64,000 bases of DNA from Centrapalus pauciflorus (taxonomy: Eukaryota; Streptophyta; Magnoliopsida; Asterales; Asteraceae): positions 408,492-472,491 of the forward strand of contig JAANYP010001156.1 of assembly GCA_020465985.1 (NCBI GenBank), read 5' to 3'. The notes below the pieces were generated by a model. The model worked only from the letters and a program-made list of their open reading frames with translations, ran no database searches and was not told where the DNA came from. A program made the translations under genes and the position numbers. Position 1 is the stretch's first letter. Every line of letters starts with the position of its first letter. Of this stretch, positions 50,822 to 63,448 are shown piece by piece.

Positions 50822-51522
50822 AGTTCTATGGGGCACCTGTGTGCATCGTGCAACTTAGGAACTAATATACACCGTTAGATCTTGAAAATGAATGACTAAG
50901 ATTACAATGACAAAAGGGTAATAAAGATGAAATTTGTGTATGCATCATGATGCACGGTTCACATATTAGATGTGCATAATGGTATTTTGGGGAAAAAAAA
51001 ATATATCAAGTCAACTCAAAATTAAATTTATATTGATTGAACATTTAATTCAATAATCAAGTATCAAATGCTAATAAATTTATAAAATACATTTCTAAAA
51101 TTAAAAAATACATTTCTCTCTCTCTCTCTCCTCTCTCTTAGCCCCCTCTTGATTTTGGAAGAGATGAACGATATGCATAATGTATGTTTGTATGAACGAT
51201 TCATGTTTGTATTATGATATATTTTGATTTTGGAAGAGATGAACGATATGCATGATTTATTTTTGGAAGAGATGAACGATATGCATGTATTTTGATGTAT
51301 TTTGAATTTGTATTATTTTTGTTAATTTTGAAAGTGTAATAATTAAATAAGGATTGCATAATTCCTATTTTACCCCTCCGCGAATTTCATTATGTGCACT
51401 TGATGCATAAAATTTTCTATTTAATTACCCTTTTGCCATTTGATCTAACTCATATATTATTTTCATCCAAGGGCCAGTGGAGGTTCTTTTGTGCCTCGAT
51501 GCACAAAAGTTCTCAATGGAAC

Positions 51523-51524
<2 letters not shown>
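50822..51524. mobile_element. Micron-like TIR element A2
   Basis: The right end (CTCGATGCACAAAAGTTCTC, then AATGGAACCTC) directly precedes (TA)n. The left end (AGTTCTATGGGGCACC, then TGTGTGCATCGTG) is a diverged inverted copy. Internal blocks match element A1: a (TC)n run (51116-51138), repeated GAACGATATGCAT, and 'tgatgcataaaattttct...cccttttgccattt' before the right end. (TA)n is present only on the right side. Confidence 0.6.
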
Positions 51525-51619
<95 letters not shown>

Positions 51620-51621
51620 AA
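51525..51621. repeat. compound (TA)n(AAT)n microsatellite
   Basis: About 36 TA units followed by eight AAT units. Frames read through it on both strands are artefacts. Confidence 0.95.
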
Positions 51622-52041
51622 TATTAATGGAACAGAATAATTTCCAGCTACAATAATTCTATCGTGGAAACAACTTTTATGGTCAGGTTGTATTTTACGC
51701 AGAAGATGATGAAGATGATTGCGATGGTCCAGAGAGAATTTTTGCATTCCTCCACTATCATCATAAAAGTGGTTCATATTTGTTTATACAAAAAGTAGTT
51801 TGTCTTATTTACATTTGTATTTTGGTTCTTGGATAATGTAAGCTTGAGCTTGGCTCTCACTAATCAAAACGGGCCAACTTATGTAGTCGTAAATTAGTGA
51901 GTTACAGGGCACCATAACCATAACCATAAGTGGCAAATTACCCCATTCTACGATAAGCAAAAATTTTATTGGTCAAAACACTATTCATAAGTGGGTTTAT
52001 CTAAAATGTGTCTCACACATCTATAATAGAATATAAGTTCA

Positions 52042-52873
52042 ACTAGTAATTAACCCACGTATTACGTGAATATTTTATAAAGAAATGTTTAATATAAAAC
52101 TATACAAAACGTCAATGACGTACAAAAATGTTTATTTTTTCTTAAAAAAGTACGAAATGGTATTATCTTTTGTTATTAAGGGTAATTAAAAAAATTATTT
52201 TTATATATGTATGAATAATATTTAATATTTATCGTGTCTCGTATTTTTAAAAATTTTATTTTTAGATTTTTGTACATAAATAAAATTTTAATTTTTTTAC
52301 ATTGAATACAATTCAAAAAATTTTATAATAAAAAAAATTACATTTCATTACCAATATTATTGCATTATTTTTACCTTTTAAATATATAAAATAATGCATA
52401 GTTAGCTAACATTAGGAGTTAAATCTGAAAAATTATTTAAATTATTTTAAAGATTATTTTTATTTATAAGAGTTAAATTAAGTAGTACTTAATTATTTTT
52501 ACATGAATTTTAAAATAAATTGGATAACTAAGTAAGAAGAAATCTATATGAAAAATTAGGCGGGAAAACCTTTCATGCCACGTGTCACTCTCTCATCTCT
52601 CTAAATGATATTTTTTAATTCAAAATTAAACACCAAAATATTTAAAAAAATTTATCTAAAAAATTAATTTAGATTAGTATTAGAATATTTAAAATATTTT
52701 TTTAATTGTAATGGATTAAATATTAAATTATTTGAATTTGATTTCATACTTTCCTAATGATAAATTAGTAAAATTAGAAATCTAATTATAGAAAAAAGGC
52801 GGGAAATCAAAATTTAGAAGGATGAGAGAGTGACACATGTCATTAGTGGTTTTCTTTTATTAAGATATATAGA
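52042..52873 (-). mobile_element. short non-autonomous Helitron (best-preserved copy)
   Basis: On the - strand it starts TCTATATATCTTAATAAAAG at 52873 (A before it), has the GACATGTGTCAC box, and ends with the hairpin TTCACGTAATACGTG, GGTTAATTA and CTAGT at 52042 (T after it). All terminal signals of Helitrons are present in 832 bp; there is no coding capacity. Confidence 0.75.
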
Positions 52874-54395
52874 TAGATTGAGATTTGCTAATGTGTTCAA
52901 GAGATGGACAAATAAAAAATATTAATTTTTTAATATGCTAACATGCACTAGAAGAGACTTTTCTATTCTATGTTGAGTTTTGCTAATGTGTGCATTTATA
53001 TATTTTATTGGTTATATGTATATTAAATATTATTTTAACTTTTATTACATTAATTTAAAATTAATTTGTTCAAATGTTATTTATAAATATATTTAAAAAA
53101 TATGATAAACTTCTTTTATATTTATCATAATTATTAGTTTTTATAGTTTATTTCATTATAATTGACATTAATCATAATTCTTAGTTTATAACAATGTTTT
53201 ATTTTGGTTTTTTTATTCAGAAAAAATCAAGTTTATTTTATATATCATTTAATATAATGTTTAACAATTTTAGTTAAAGCCAATTTATAAAAAATAGCAA
53301 AAAAATTTTATTTTTATCATTTATAATAATATTATTATTTTTTTATCATTAATAGCATCGACTTTTATTTTTATCATTTATAACAAACACTAAATAGCAT
53401 TGATGCTGTAAATGGTAGGAAAAATTATGAAAGTTGATGCTATTATACATATATACATTATTTACTAAAAAGATTATTATTCACAAGTGAGTTTTTTTAA
53501 TGCATCCATTTTTTATAACTTAATGAAGATTTTCCAACATGCATCATTAACTGTTTTCTATTATCATGTATATATAGTTTGTTTAGCAGTTATATTCGAT
53601 AAAGTAATTAAATAATTAATTTTATCATTAACATTTTATTAATAAATTTTTTCTACATATAATATAACATGTGATCCATATATCATCAATAATACTTTTA
53701 TTACATATGAGAATATTACATGTATTAATTTGTTATAACATCAAATTTATTTTATAGTAGTTAATTAAAAAATATTTATGTTTACGGTTTTTTTTTTTAA
53801 TTATCATACTAAGTGAGTGTGTGCCTATTTTACATAGAAACTTTTGTATTTTTTTTTCTAACATGTAAATTTTAATACACTCAAACAAATTAATATATGT
53901 AATTTATTGATTTATTAAACTAAAGTATAAAAATATACTAACGAAAGAACTATCAAAACAATAATTTTTAAAGTATCCATATAGGAATTAGTAACAAAGT
54001 ATTATATATTCATTCTATTGATTTATTTTTTAATTAAATCAAACTAAAAAAACCCAAGTAAAAATATATTAAACCTAAACTTGAAACATGAATAAAAATT
54101 TTAATTAATAAATTTTCATACATCTGTATATGAATTAGTAATAAAACAATCATGCATGTAACTAAAGTTTGATAATAAAATAAGACTAAAAGTTTTTTTT
54201 TCTTAATTTATTTTTTATTTAGATTTATAAATTGTTTTTACAACACAAGTGTAGTGTTTAGATAATGTATATCAAAATTTTAGGTTTGTTTTTTCAGTTC
54301 ATTACAATTTATAATTTATTAGAGTTTTTAAACATTTTAAAGTATAATTTAATTTAATACGATTTTACCTAATTTTTACTTTATTAATAAAAAAT
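52874..54395. other. AT-rich intergenic DNA, no gene
   Basis: Bases 53325-53440 resemble the minisatellite at 3524 ('tatcattaatagcatcgac', 'tttatcatttataacaaac'). No gene or bounded element seen. Confidence 0.5.
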
Positions 54396-54430
54396 GCATA
54401 GTTATACATCCGTCGCAACGCGCGGACACC
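54396..54430 (-). mobile_element. degenerate Helitron 3' end
   Basis: GCATAGTTATACAT followed by the hairpin CCGTCGCAACGCGCGG matches the layout ACTAGT-spacer-hairpin (the - strand 3' end) seen at 37287 and 60858, with CTAGT mutated. The other end was not found. Confidence 0.35.
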
Positions 54431-55082
54431 ACATACCTTGTTGGATACAATTATGGAGAAGGTTTGGAGATGATTATTGGGTTCTCTTTGGGTTATTATG
54501 AATCGGTGCTAACATAACATGTGTGGGGTTTTGATTTGGCTTGGTTCCGTTGTTATTTCGATTTGGTTTACTGTTGTACGTTGTTGATTTTGAGTTGGTT
54601 TCGTGTCGTTGAGGTTGCTTATAAATTGGTGTAAAGTATTCAATCATTCCATGTTTCAAACTTTAAAAACATCTAAATACAAAATTTAGGTAGTAGGGAT
54701 TACTGGGGAATAAGGAATTAATTCTAATATGAGTATGCTATTAATTGGTAGAATAAATAATAACTTTTATATTTCTATTTGTACCATATTTCTTTCTTCT
54801 CTCCTCTCTCTACAAAGAAGGTGCAAATAGCATCATCCGGACTTATAAACTATTTATATAACTTGTGTATTCATAGTATATCTTTTATTTATATGATTTG
54901 ATTAGTTATAAAAAAACACAACCTAATTCAAATTAATTGTCATTACTAGCTTTTTATCATGAAAATACTTAAAAGTTACTTTTAAGGGTAGGATGGACAT
55001 TTTACAATGATATTGTTGTTTATAGAATAATTTTGTTGTATACAAATCACATTCCTAATTCAAATTATTTGTATGTTAGTAA
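54431..55082. other. intergenic, no gene
   Basis: A GT-rich patch (54475-54620) yields a 61-residue - strand frame rich in Asn, Pro and Lys without recognisable features. Nothing else is supportable. Confidence 0.45.
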
Positions 55083-55393
55083 AAGGGTGTTTGGATTTGC
55101 GTTTGAAAAAGTGTTGTAGCGTTTTGTAAACTAATAATCAGATAATAGCTGTAATAAAAAGTGCTGCAGGAAGTGTTTGGATTTGCGTTTTTTACTTGTA
55201 AAATGATCAAATAATCGCTTATTAAGCAAATAAGCTACAATTTTTAACTTATGAAAAAGTGTGGTAAGATTAATGCTAAACGCAAATAATCACTTATTAA
55301 CGTACGCAATCCAAACATTTTAAACTAATCATTTGCGTTATTATAACGTAATAAGCTGATAAGCTGGTTCATAATGCCAAACCAAACATCCTC
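55083..55393. mobile_element. Tourist-like (PIF/Harbinger) MITE, copy 2
   Basis: 311 bp, ends AAGGGTGTTTGG and CCAAACATCCTC, flanked by TAA (55080-55082 and 55394-55396). Internal sequence closely follows the copy at 742-1114, with an internal deletion of about 60 bp after 'aaaaagtgctgca'. Confidence 0.85.
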
Positions 55394-56767
55394 TAAGTTA
55401 TACTTGCAAGATGAAACGTGGAGAAAAGGGCATACTTAATTGTTTATGAAAATGGGCGGGCAGAATAGTAAGTAGACTAGGCAACTTCTCCTTTTGTTTG
55501 TACTTTGTAGGTCATAAATAACTCATAGTAATGGTCCTCAACCTTTTGGATGGGAAAAACACGACGTGTGTCATATTTTCTCAAAATCAAAATTTAATAC
55601 ATGTGATTGTGCATGATAGAAACTTAATTATATTCATTACTAGATGCTAAAACTAAAAAGATATTATAAATTTATTTTCATACACATATGTGAAAGTTGT
55701 AAATACCTTTAAAACTATGATTGTCATCTCTAGAATCGGCTCGTTTGCATTGCTCCTATTCCTATATGTGAAAGTTAGTATGAACGCCATCGTTTTCAAT
55801 TCTTTTTTTGAACAACACACGTATTTTATTCGATACGAATGCTAGAAGGAACCAATTTAATTCCATCCTTTTCAATTTGCCTTGCTCTATCAGAAAAATA
55901 GGGGTCAAAACTGTCATTTCACCCTGTTAGCTTCAGAAGAAAAGTCATTTGCGAAGGAAGACCCTCTTTTCCAAAGTCTTCCACTTTATTAAATAATGAG
56001 ATTTTCATATGGCCCACAAACAGAAAACTTTTTAATAGATAATGATGTACCATCTGCATATTTAATTGTACGTTGCTTTTTGTATCTATCTATAAAGGTT
56101 GTTTACCTAGTCAGTCAAGAACAACAAACCAACGGACATTTGTTATTATTCATGGAATATGTGTTTTCCATACACGGGTGTTAATGTTATAAAGAGGGTC
56201 ATAGATAAAAAATTATTGGTGAAAAAAGAAAGAAAAGTTAAGAGAGAGAGAGAGAGAGAGACAATGAAATGACCTTGCATGGAACTAGAAGTGTTTTGGA
56301 AGAAGAGCCGAAATAATTCAATTTTGCATTTTCAAATGTTTGGAGGGGTTAAGGTGTTAAATAAATAGTTCTCAACCCTTTATATGTAAATGTTAAATAA
56401 AATTTGAACAAAATTACACATCTTTTAGGGGGCCACAACCTTCCTGCCCATGCAACCTTCACTGATGCAACCGCGTTTTGTTCACAAATTCTAAAGAATC
56501 TAATCGGAAAAATATGAATTTTTTATTTCTATAATATGTTTTGGTTATCAAATTCCATGAAATGATTTTCTTTTTCAACTAAAACATTCCCTCAAAAAAA
56601 TGAATATTTCATTCCCATGACATATCTTATTTATTAATTGGTCTAAAAATGTGATAAGAGAGTTCAATAATATTGTTTGTTATAAAATAAAAAACATATT
56701 AAATATAAGTAAAACGTAAACATAATACAATATTAATAAAATCATATTTTATAACATTTTATTTGTT
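55394..56767. other. intergenic, no gene
   Basis: No gene recognised. The frame at 55996-56184 has no motif. A (GA)n run lies at 56240-56261. Confidence 0.5.
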
Positions 56768-56768
56768 G

Positions 56769-56838
<70 letters not shown>
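56768..56838. repeat. (TA)n microsatellite
   Basis: About 34 TA units. No inverted-repeat element could be recognised on either side. Confidence 0.95.
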
Positions 56839-56839
<1 letters not shown>

Positions 56840-57054
56840 CCATTAAGTTTTCTGTAAAATTGAAACTTTAAATTATATCGATTAAATACATATAAATTTA
56901 AAAATAAAATATATTTTAGAAATTGTTAAAAAAGTAAACTACTATTAATATTAATTATAACAAATATGAAATACAATATTATTATTATATTTTTATAATA
57001 ACATTTAAGATTATATGTTTACATAAACTTTGTATAACCAATTATTTATTAAAA

Positions 57055-57088
57055 TTTATTCACGTAATACGTGAGTACATAAACTAGT
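57055..57088 (+). mobile_element. Helitron 3' end
   Basis: The hairpin TTCACGTAATACGTGAG is followed by TACATAAACTAGT, an intact + strand Helitron 3' terminus very similar to that of the element at 52042. The matching 5' end upstream is not clear; the (TA)n tract at 56768 may have replaced or separated it. Confidence 0.55.
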
Positions 57089-58207
57089 ATTTTAATAAAT
57101 AAAAATTTATTAAGATATGATTCTGTTATACTCATTAATCGCACTTAATCAAAATTAAATTGTTAAATCCATTTTTAAAACACTTGTCATAGATTGATCG
57201 AATAACCTTTTCTCTCTTATTAAAGATAATATTACCTTTTATCTATTAATCCAATCAAACGCTCTCATCAACTTCATACCTTACCGGATAGGGTTGTAAC
57301 AATGGTTTAAGGCTGTTTGATTAGGGTAAACACTAATTTAGGGTTATGATTCAGATTAGGAAAACGTTTGACAAGGTAATACAATGTTAACGGTAACCCT
57401 ATGCAACGTTGGAATTTTATCCGGTTACTACCTGTTGAAAGCTAAAGAATTCTATTTTTAAGAGATTTTAGTGGTTGAAAGATTAATTAGACAAAGAAAA
57501 TGATTGAGAAACTTCATTAAAAAAAGTGTACTTTTGGGGTTTTTTTTCCACAAACTTCCCATTATTAAATCAATCAACTTTTATCTTACTATATTTATCT
57601 ATTGAACCTAACTACTCACGAGTCGTATCGTATTTGGTCAAATGGGAAATGACATTTCATTTTTCATTAATTTAATATTTGTAATTCTAAGTGTTATTTA
57701 TTGTAATAATGTAATTTATCTTCGTTTACTATTATTATAATTACTAGTATTTATACCATATTTTAATTAATTTAAAATACTTCATACAAAAATAGCAATT
57801 AATATAAGGTCTTATAAATATATCGTCTACCATTAGCATTTATTATTATTTTTTTATTCAAAAACATTGTTTAAATAATTATCAACTATAAATTGATTTA
57901 GTTAAACGGACGGATATGAGATAATTGGACCGGCTTTTAATTATTCTTGTTTCATTCTATTCTCAAACCACAACCCAAAAGTTGGATATGTGTATGTGTT
58001 AGTTACTAAAGTCAAGTGATGGATTAACACTAATTAACAATTAATTAAAGATCGAGTTGAATATTTTATTAACTCATAACAAAACAACATTAATATTTGA
58101 TATAAATACATTAATTAGTCCTCCAAAGAACTAAACAAACCATCCAAACCAAACCAAGAAAGCACATATTTATATATCATCATCAATAATAATAAAAAAT
58201 TGGAATC
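57089..58207. other. 3' intergenic region of the GMC oxidoreductase gene
   Basis: AT-rich; no gene. It probably includes the 3' untranslated region of the - strand gene that ends at 58208. Confidence 0.5.
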
Positions 58208-60441
58208 TCATTCATTATTTGTTGCAAGTCTCTCGCGCATCAACTTAACCCCCATGTACCTGCACACCCATCAACCATGCATTAATCCTTGATTACCATG
58301 CAAGAAACTAAGGGGCGTTTGGTTCGCGGATTTTTTTACCTGGGATTTCCATTTTGTCAAAGGATTTGCATTATGTAGCATTTGCATTTGTCAGGAATTT
58401 GTCAAAGAATTTGCATTATCTTATAGAAAAAAAATTGTTAATCTGAAAAATGCAAGGTAACTGGTATTTAAAATCCTAATGGGGAGGCTGGGATTTTAAA
58501 TAACAAAGAATGGAAGGACTTAAGAAATCCTGGGATTTTAAATCCTTAATGAAATCTGCGAACCAAACGCAGGATTTTAAATGCAAATCCCAGGAAATCC
58601 CAGGAAATCCGTGAATCAAACGCCCCCTAAGTAATTAACCATGCATCAAATTTCAATTTAATTACCTTCCTAGCATCATAACTGTCGCTTGAGGATTAGT
58701 TCCTGGGGAATTACGAAAAGTCGACCCGTCGATCACCCTCAGAGAATCTATGCCGATAACCTTATAATCGCGATCCACCACCCTCGCAACCTGGCAACCT
58801 CCGTGGTAATGCCATATGGTCATCACCGTGTCCTTACAGTACTGTTCTAATGACCTTGACGCGTTTGCATGTTTAGGCAATAAATTTATGGGTGCATTGG
58901 CTGTCATATTCAGAAGAGTTACGATTGACAGATAATCAAATCGGAATGGTGAAAACGCCTTTGATTCGATTACCCTCTCGATGATTTTTATCCCATCAAC
59001 ACATCTCTGCAAGTCTCGGGGATCTTTAAAGTAATTGAATGTAACAGACGGGTTATCATTTGGATTACGAGATGTAATCTCGAGATGGCCTGTGGAGATT
59101 GGGCCCATGATCTTCTCTAGGATAAACCCACCCATGAATGCGGTCTGTGGGAGCGCTTTCATCACCTCTACCGCCTTGTCTATCGCTTCTTGTGTTCTTT
59201 GCTTTGGTGGCACGGTCGAGAGTTGTCCAATCTAATTAATGCATACATATAAAACACATAAAAATGTATCTACCAAATGTATAAACTATAAAGCAATGAA
59301 TCAAGGCCCATTTGCTAATTAAAGGGGTAACCTTTGGAGAAAACATTCCATAGTCTTGAGTTCGAGCTCCACCCGCAAAGTTTTCGCCACTCGCAGACTC
59401 GATATAGGTCCCGTTATGAGTGATACCAACGACTTGGATGAGCGAAACCTCAACCGGTTGAGGAGATGGAACGAAAACGGCATTCATCGGATTGTCGGAC
59501 ATTCCTAGGCCCACCATGGGCTGGTCCAAGACCACTGTGATGTTATGGGCCCTTAGTTGTCTTCTTGGGCCTATCCCACTTAACATAAGAAGCTGTGGGC
59601 TTCCAAGGGCCCCAGAAGACACTATGATTTCGTTACTGGACCCTCGCTTTAAGTAAGCCCGATGGCTCCGCCCATTTGCATCTGTGAAAATCACCCCCTG
59701 GGCTTTGGGCCTTGTTCTTCCTACATTTGAAAAGGGACATGCATGCAAGTTAACGTATAGCTTTTTATCACATAGGATAGGATACAATCAAATTCAAACA
59801 CGTTACACTTAATTACCTCCGCGTGTGAATAATATTTTGTTAACGGGTGCATACAACAGCACCGTAAGTCCACTTGGTTTGGCATACCGTAGCAGATCAG
59901 CCGCCGTATGTCTATGTCCATTTTGATCGAAAATCGTACCGCCAACTTTTGTACCGTATATGTGATCGTATGTGAACCCATTATTCGGCTGTATTCCGGC
60001 TTCCAGCAACCCGTTCCTCACTGCGGTCTGCCACTGTTTCAGTGGCGGCTGAAATGCTACCACCCTCTCCACCCATTGGTACGATTGATTGACCAATCCT
60101 GCGTCCCAACCCATAAGCCGAACATAATTCGGACCGGCGCGGGAGTAAAATCCAGCGTTCAAGCAGCTTCCGCCACCAAGCACACGGGCCCTGGCACTGA
60201 CGACACCATCCTCAGAGACAAAACGTTGGGAGGGGGAAGAAGGGGAGAGGTCAGAGAGAGCGGCTCCGAAGGCGGCTAAATCAGTGATATTGGAGTTTCC
60301 GTAAGGGGAGCCACCACGCTCGAGGAGTAGTACGGAGGAATTCTGAGAGAGAGTGGCGGCTAATGGACAACCAGCTGTGCCGCCACCAACGATTATGTAA
60401 TCGTAATATGAGACCGCCGGAGCTGTTGTTGCTTCATGCAT
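58208..60441 (-). CDS. GMC oxidoreductase, HOTHEAD / mandelonitrile-lyase-like (4 exons visible, 543 aa)
   Basis: FAD-dependent glucose-methanol-choline family protein. Plant members include HOTHEAD (cutin monomer oxidation, floral organ fusion) and (R)-mandelonitrile lyases; sequence alone does not decide which. Exons on the - strand: 60441-59817, 59720-59332, 59231-58666, 58259-58208, all GT-AG and together one open frame of 1632 bp. Features: FAD-binding DYIIVGGGTAGCPLAATLS at 14-32; GMC signature around VLGGGSCLNAGFYSRAG (about 86-102); second signature SSGALGSPQLLMLSGIGP in exon 2; catalytic His region WHYHGGC (478-484); and the closing GTNPQATVMMLGR (515-527), then YMGVKL in exon 4. Family members normally carry a signal peptide and a short segment before this Met. 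The frame stays open upstream to a TAA at 60491 and an AG acceptor lies at about 60452, so a further 5' exon is expected; I could not find it. The (TA)n tract and a Helitron end lie in that direction. Otherwise the gene looks intact. Confidence 0.88.
58312..58627. mobile_element. Tourist-like MITE inside the last intron of the GMC gene
   Basis: 316 bp with long inverted repeats (GGGGCGTTTGGTTCGCGGAT and its inverse ATCCGTGAATCAAACGCCCC) flanked by TAA (58309-58311 and 58628-58630). Internal GGGATTTTAAAT motifs are repeated. It occupies most of the 406-bp intron 58260-58665; without it and one TAA copy the intron would be 87 bp. It lies clear of both splice sites. Confidence 0.85.
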
Positions 60442-60620
60442 GAAACTGTAGCCTCCATCTACGAGAGTGAAGTTAATGATATCCGCCGTTTATTTTCAAT
60501 AACTATATATATATATATATATGTATATATCAAATTATTTTTTATTATGGTGTTACAAGCTAGGTACCACTATTAAAATTAACTTTTTTGAAATTTTTTC
60601 AACGAGTGTTTCAATTAACA

Positions 60621-60626
<6 letters not shown>

Positions 60627-60694
<68 letters not shown>
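60627..60694. repeat. (TA)n microsatellite upstream of the GMC gene
   Basis: About 34 TA units, 190 bp upstream of the visible first exon. A shorter TA run is at 60505-60530. Confidence 0.95.
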
Positions 60695-60695
<1 letters not shown>

Positions 60696-60857
60696 CAAAG
60701 AATATATAAATATATGTTTTTAGGAAAATAATACGCCTTTAATTTAATAAAAGGGTAACACGTGGTACGTCAAAGTCAAAAGAAAATCAGATTGGTTAAT
60801 CTTATAAATTAAAAAAATATTTACTCATGTTTTCAAACGAGTTATATAATAAATATA

Positions 60858-60895
60858 ACTAGGTTGTTTAACCCGCGCGTGGCAGCGGGATCGTG
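60858..60895 (-). mobile_element. Helitron 3' end
   Basis: ACTAGGTTGTTTAA followed by CCCGCGCGTGGCAGCGGG: on the - strand, a hairpin then CTAGT. The body would extend to higher coordinates and probably includes the tandem duplication at 61105; no clear TC end was found. Confidence 0.5.
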
Positions 60896-61104
60896 AATTG
60901 AATTTTTATAAATATATTGTTTTAAAATAATAAGATAACATTAGCTACTGATCGCGATCTTCACCCAAGAATCATTATCTCTTTTGATCTAAATTTATAA
61001 ATAGAAAAAAATGTGATCGAGTGCAATAGATCAATCAACTAAATAATAAAAATTTTATCATTTTAAAATACTTGAGACGAAATACAGTTTTATGTTTTTT
61101 ATGT

Positions 61105-61450
61105 TAAAATGTAGATAAAAATAAAACGATCATAATGATATATTTGAATTTTTATAAAATATAGAGCAGACGTTATAATAGAAAAACAAAACAATTATAT
61201 ATTATATATAAAATAGCATATTTAGTCAGCTGCATGGTTGCCTGCTTATTGAAAATGGTTCCGACGGTAATAAATTTTATATCGGAATGTAGATAAAAAC
61301 AATGCGATCATAATGATATATTCAAATTTTTATAAAATGTAATATATCAAAAGTTATTTATAGAAAAACAAAAACGTCATATATTATATATAAAGTAATA
61401 AAATAAGTCAGCTGCTTGTTTGCCTGCTTGAGCTGCCTGACAGTCTGGTT
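61105..61450. repeat. tandem duplication, ~180-bp unit
   Basis: Units starting near 61105 and 61285 share 'aatgtagataaaaa', 'cgatcataatgatata', 'tatattatatataaa' and 'agtcagctgc.tg.ttgcctgctt'. A similar internal tandem structure exists in the putative Helitron at 27616. Confidence 0.65.
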
Positions 61451-63297
61451 TACTGTTCATTGAACAATAACATACGTTTGAAAATAGTAATATTAGTAAT
61501 GTTTTCTATCTTGAGTTTCAAATAAATTTATCTTATTATTTTTTTTGAAATATATAAGTACCATTCATTATTCATGTTTTGTGTATTTTTTTAATGAATA
61601 ATCTATATTACCAATTAATTCTCTACACTAGCTAGCATTAATATTTCGATTGAAAATCACAACCATTTGATTGAGAAAACATATAACACCAGGCTACAAG
61701 CATGTTGGTTATTTTTATTTAGTATATTAACTTATAATAATAGATCATTATATATAATAATAAAATACATATATAATTGGCTAATCTAAAGCGATAATTA
61801 ACATTAAACAAAATTTATCAATTAATACAATAAACAATGTCAAATTAAGCAATGTAAATCACTATAGTGATTGTTGAGATTTTAACTTTTTCTCTCAAGT
61901 TGTTTTTCCACGAATATGCCCTTTTATTTTCACGTTTCAAAAAAAAAATCTAATAAAAATGAGTTTTATGATATTCATATCACTAATAGTACTGCAAACG
62001 AGTCAAGTTTTTATCGAGCAGCTTGAGCTCAAGCTCAACTTTTATTAAGCAATTCGATCTTTTTAATTATCTATATGAGATTTTATAGAATTCGAACTCG
62101 AGCTGTATGCCAAGAAAAAAGTCCAAACTCAAAAATTATTTATAGAAATTCGACCTTTTCAAGCCGACCTCAAGCTTAAATCAAGTACTTGTTGAGCTGA
62201 GCTCGAGCCTACATTTTGAAAGCTCGTTGAGCTATTGATCAGGGTGTGTGCCTCTGTGGATCGTCTCCTACGGATTCATAGGTACGTTCAAGGTTCTTGT
62301 TGTGGTATGCGTATTTAAAATTTTAATTTTTTTACAGAAGAACGCACATCTATCTAAACTTATTTTAAAATTCACACATTTGTTTATAATGAGACTCGAA
62401 CTCACAAACTTAAGATCACCTTAATACCTGATATTGTTGCACTAGAAGTGTTTTGATTAGAATTTTTACTTAATAGTTATGCTCAAATATATTCATTTTA
62501 AAAGGGAAAAATGATGGGACGTTCACCGAGAAAATATGGAAGCAATGGTTATATATATGTAGATGAAATACAATAATTATTTAAAGGAGCTCATCTATGA
62601 AAGTAGTTAGTAGGTATTCATTAAATATATATAATAATTAAAGGGCAGTTGGAATTAAATAAAATGGACCCATTAATTTATTTCAACTAGTACTTTGTTT
62701 TCCTAAAGTGATGTATTTCTTAATTACGTACTACAACATATATACATATATCACACTATATTATCATGTTTAACCAAGTTTTAAATCTTCAAATTGTTAT
62801 TTTTACAAATCTGTAAAAAAAAAAATATGTTTATTGTTATAGATAAAATTGATTTATACACACTTCCTTTTAACAAGAATATTAACTTATTATATTTGGA
62901 TATTTGTCAAAACAATTATTTGTAGTTCTCCCGTCCCATAAAATAACTTGATCGATCGAGGTGATCATCCTCACAATCAGGAATACGTACCACGTACCTG
63001 TATGTCCGGATTTTGGTGACTAAAAACCTCTCCCAATCGGTATCATACATACTCCCTATTTTTTTTTTTTAATTTATCCCGCGAATGAGCTTATATTAAT
63101 TATTCTCTCTTACTTTTCAAATAAAAAAAATTATGGAAGTAGTACGTGATAGGGAATGTATGTTTAAACGTAAGGGAAGATGATAGATATATTGGAAGTT
63201 ACTGGGAAGGAAGAAACGTATTTCTGTTATAATTAAATCATAATGCATGAAATTAATACAAAGATTTACAACTAAATATATAAAAAGCAATCCGCCT

Positions 63298-63300
<3 letters not shown>
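61451..63300. other. intergenic, no gene
   Basis: Bases 61990-62235 are full of 'gagct/agctc' phrases (cttgagctcaagctcaac, gagctgagctcgagcc), an imperfect AGCTC-rich repeat common in decayed plant repeats. No gene seen. Confidence 0.45.

Positions 63301-63382
<82 letters not shown>
63301..63382. repeat. (TA)n microsatellite flanked by a direct repeat
   Basis: 41 TA units. The 15-bp phrase TAAAAAGCAATCCGC (63282-63296) recurs with one change right after the tract (TAAAAAGCAATCCAC). Confidence 0.95.
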
Positions 63383-63386
<4 letters not shown>

Positions 63387-63448
63387 GCAATCCACGTATT
63401 AGTACGTACATATATACTGATACCACCTCCTTCAATTCACTCCCATCC

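Noticed and set aside
51394..51777. Frames of 77 and 104 residues with Tyr-Ile repeats
   Set aside because: Produced by the (TA)n(AAT)n tract; same explanation for the Tyr-Ile frames at 29254, 37071, 60521, 63253 and 63437.
59908..60279. 123-residue + strand frame
   Set aside because: Antisense to exon 1 of the GMC oxidoreductase; no independent support.
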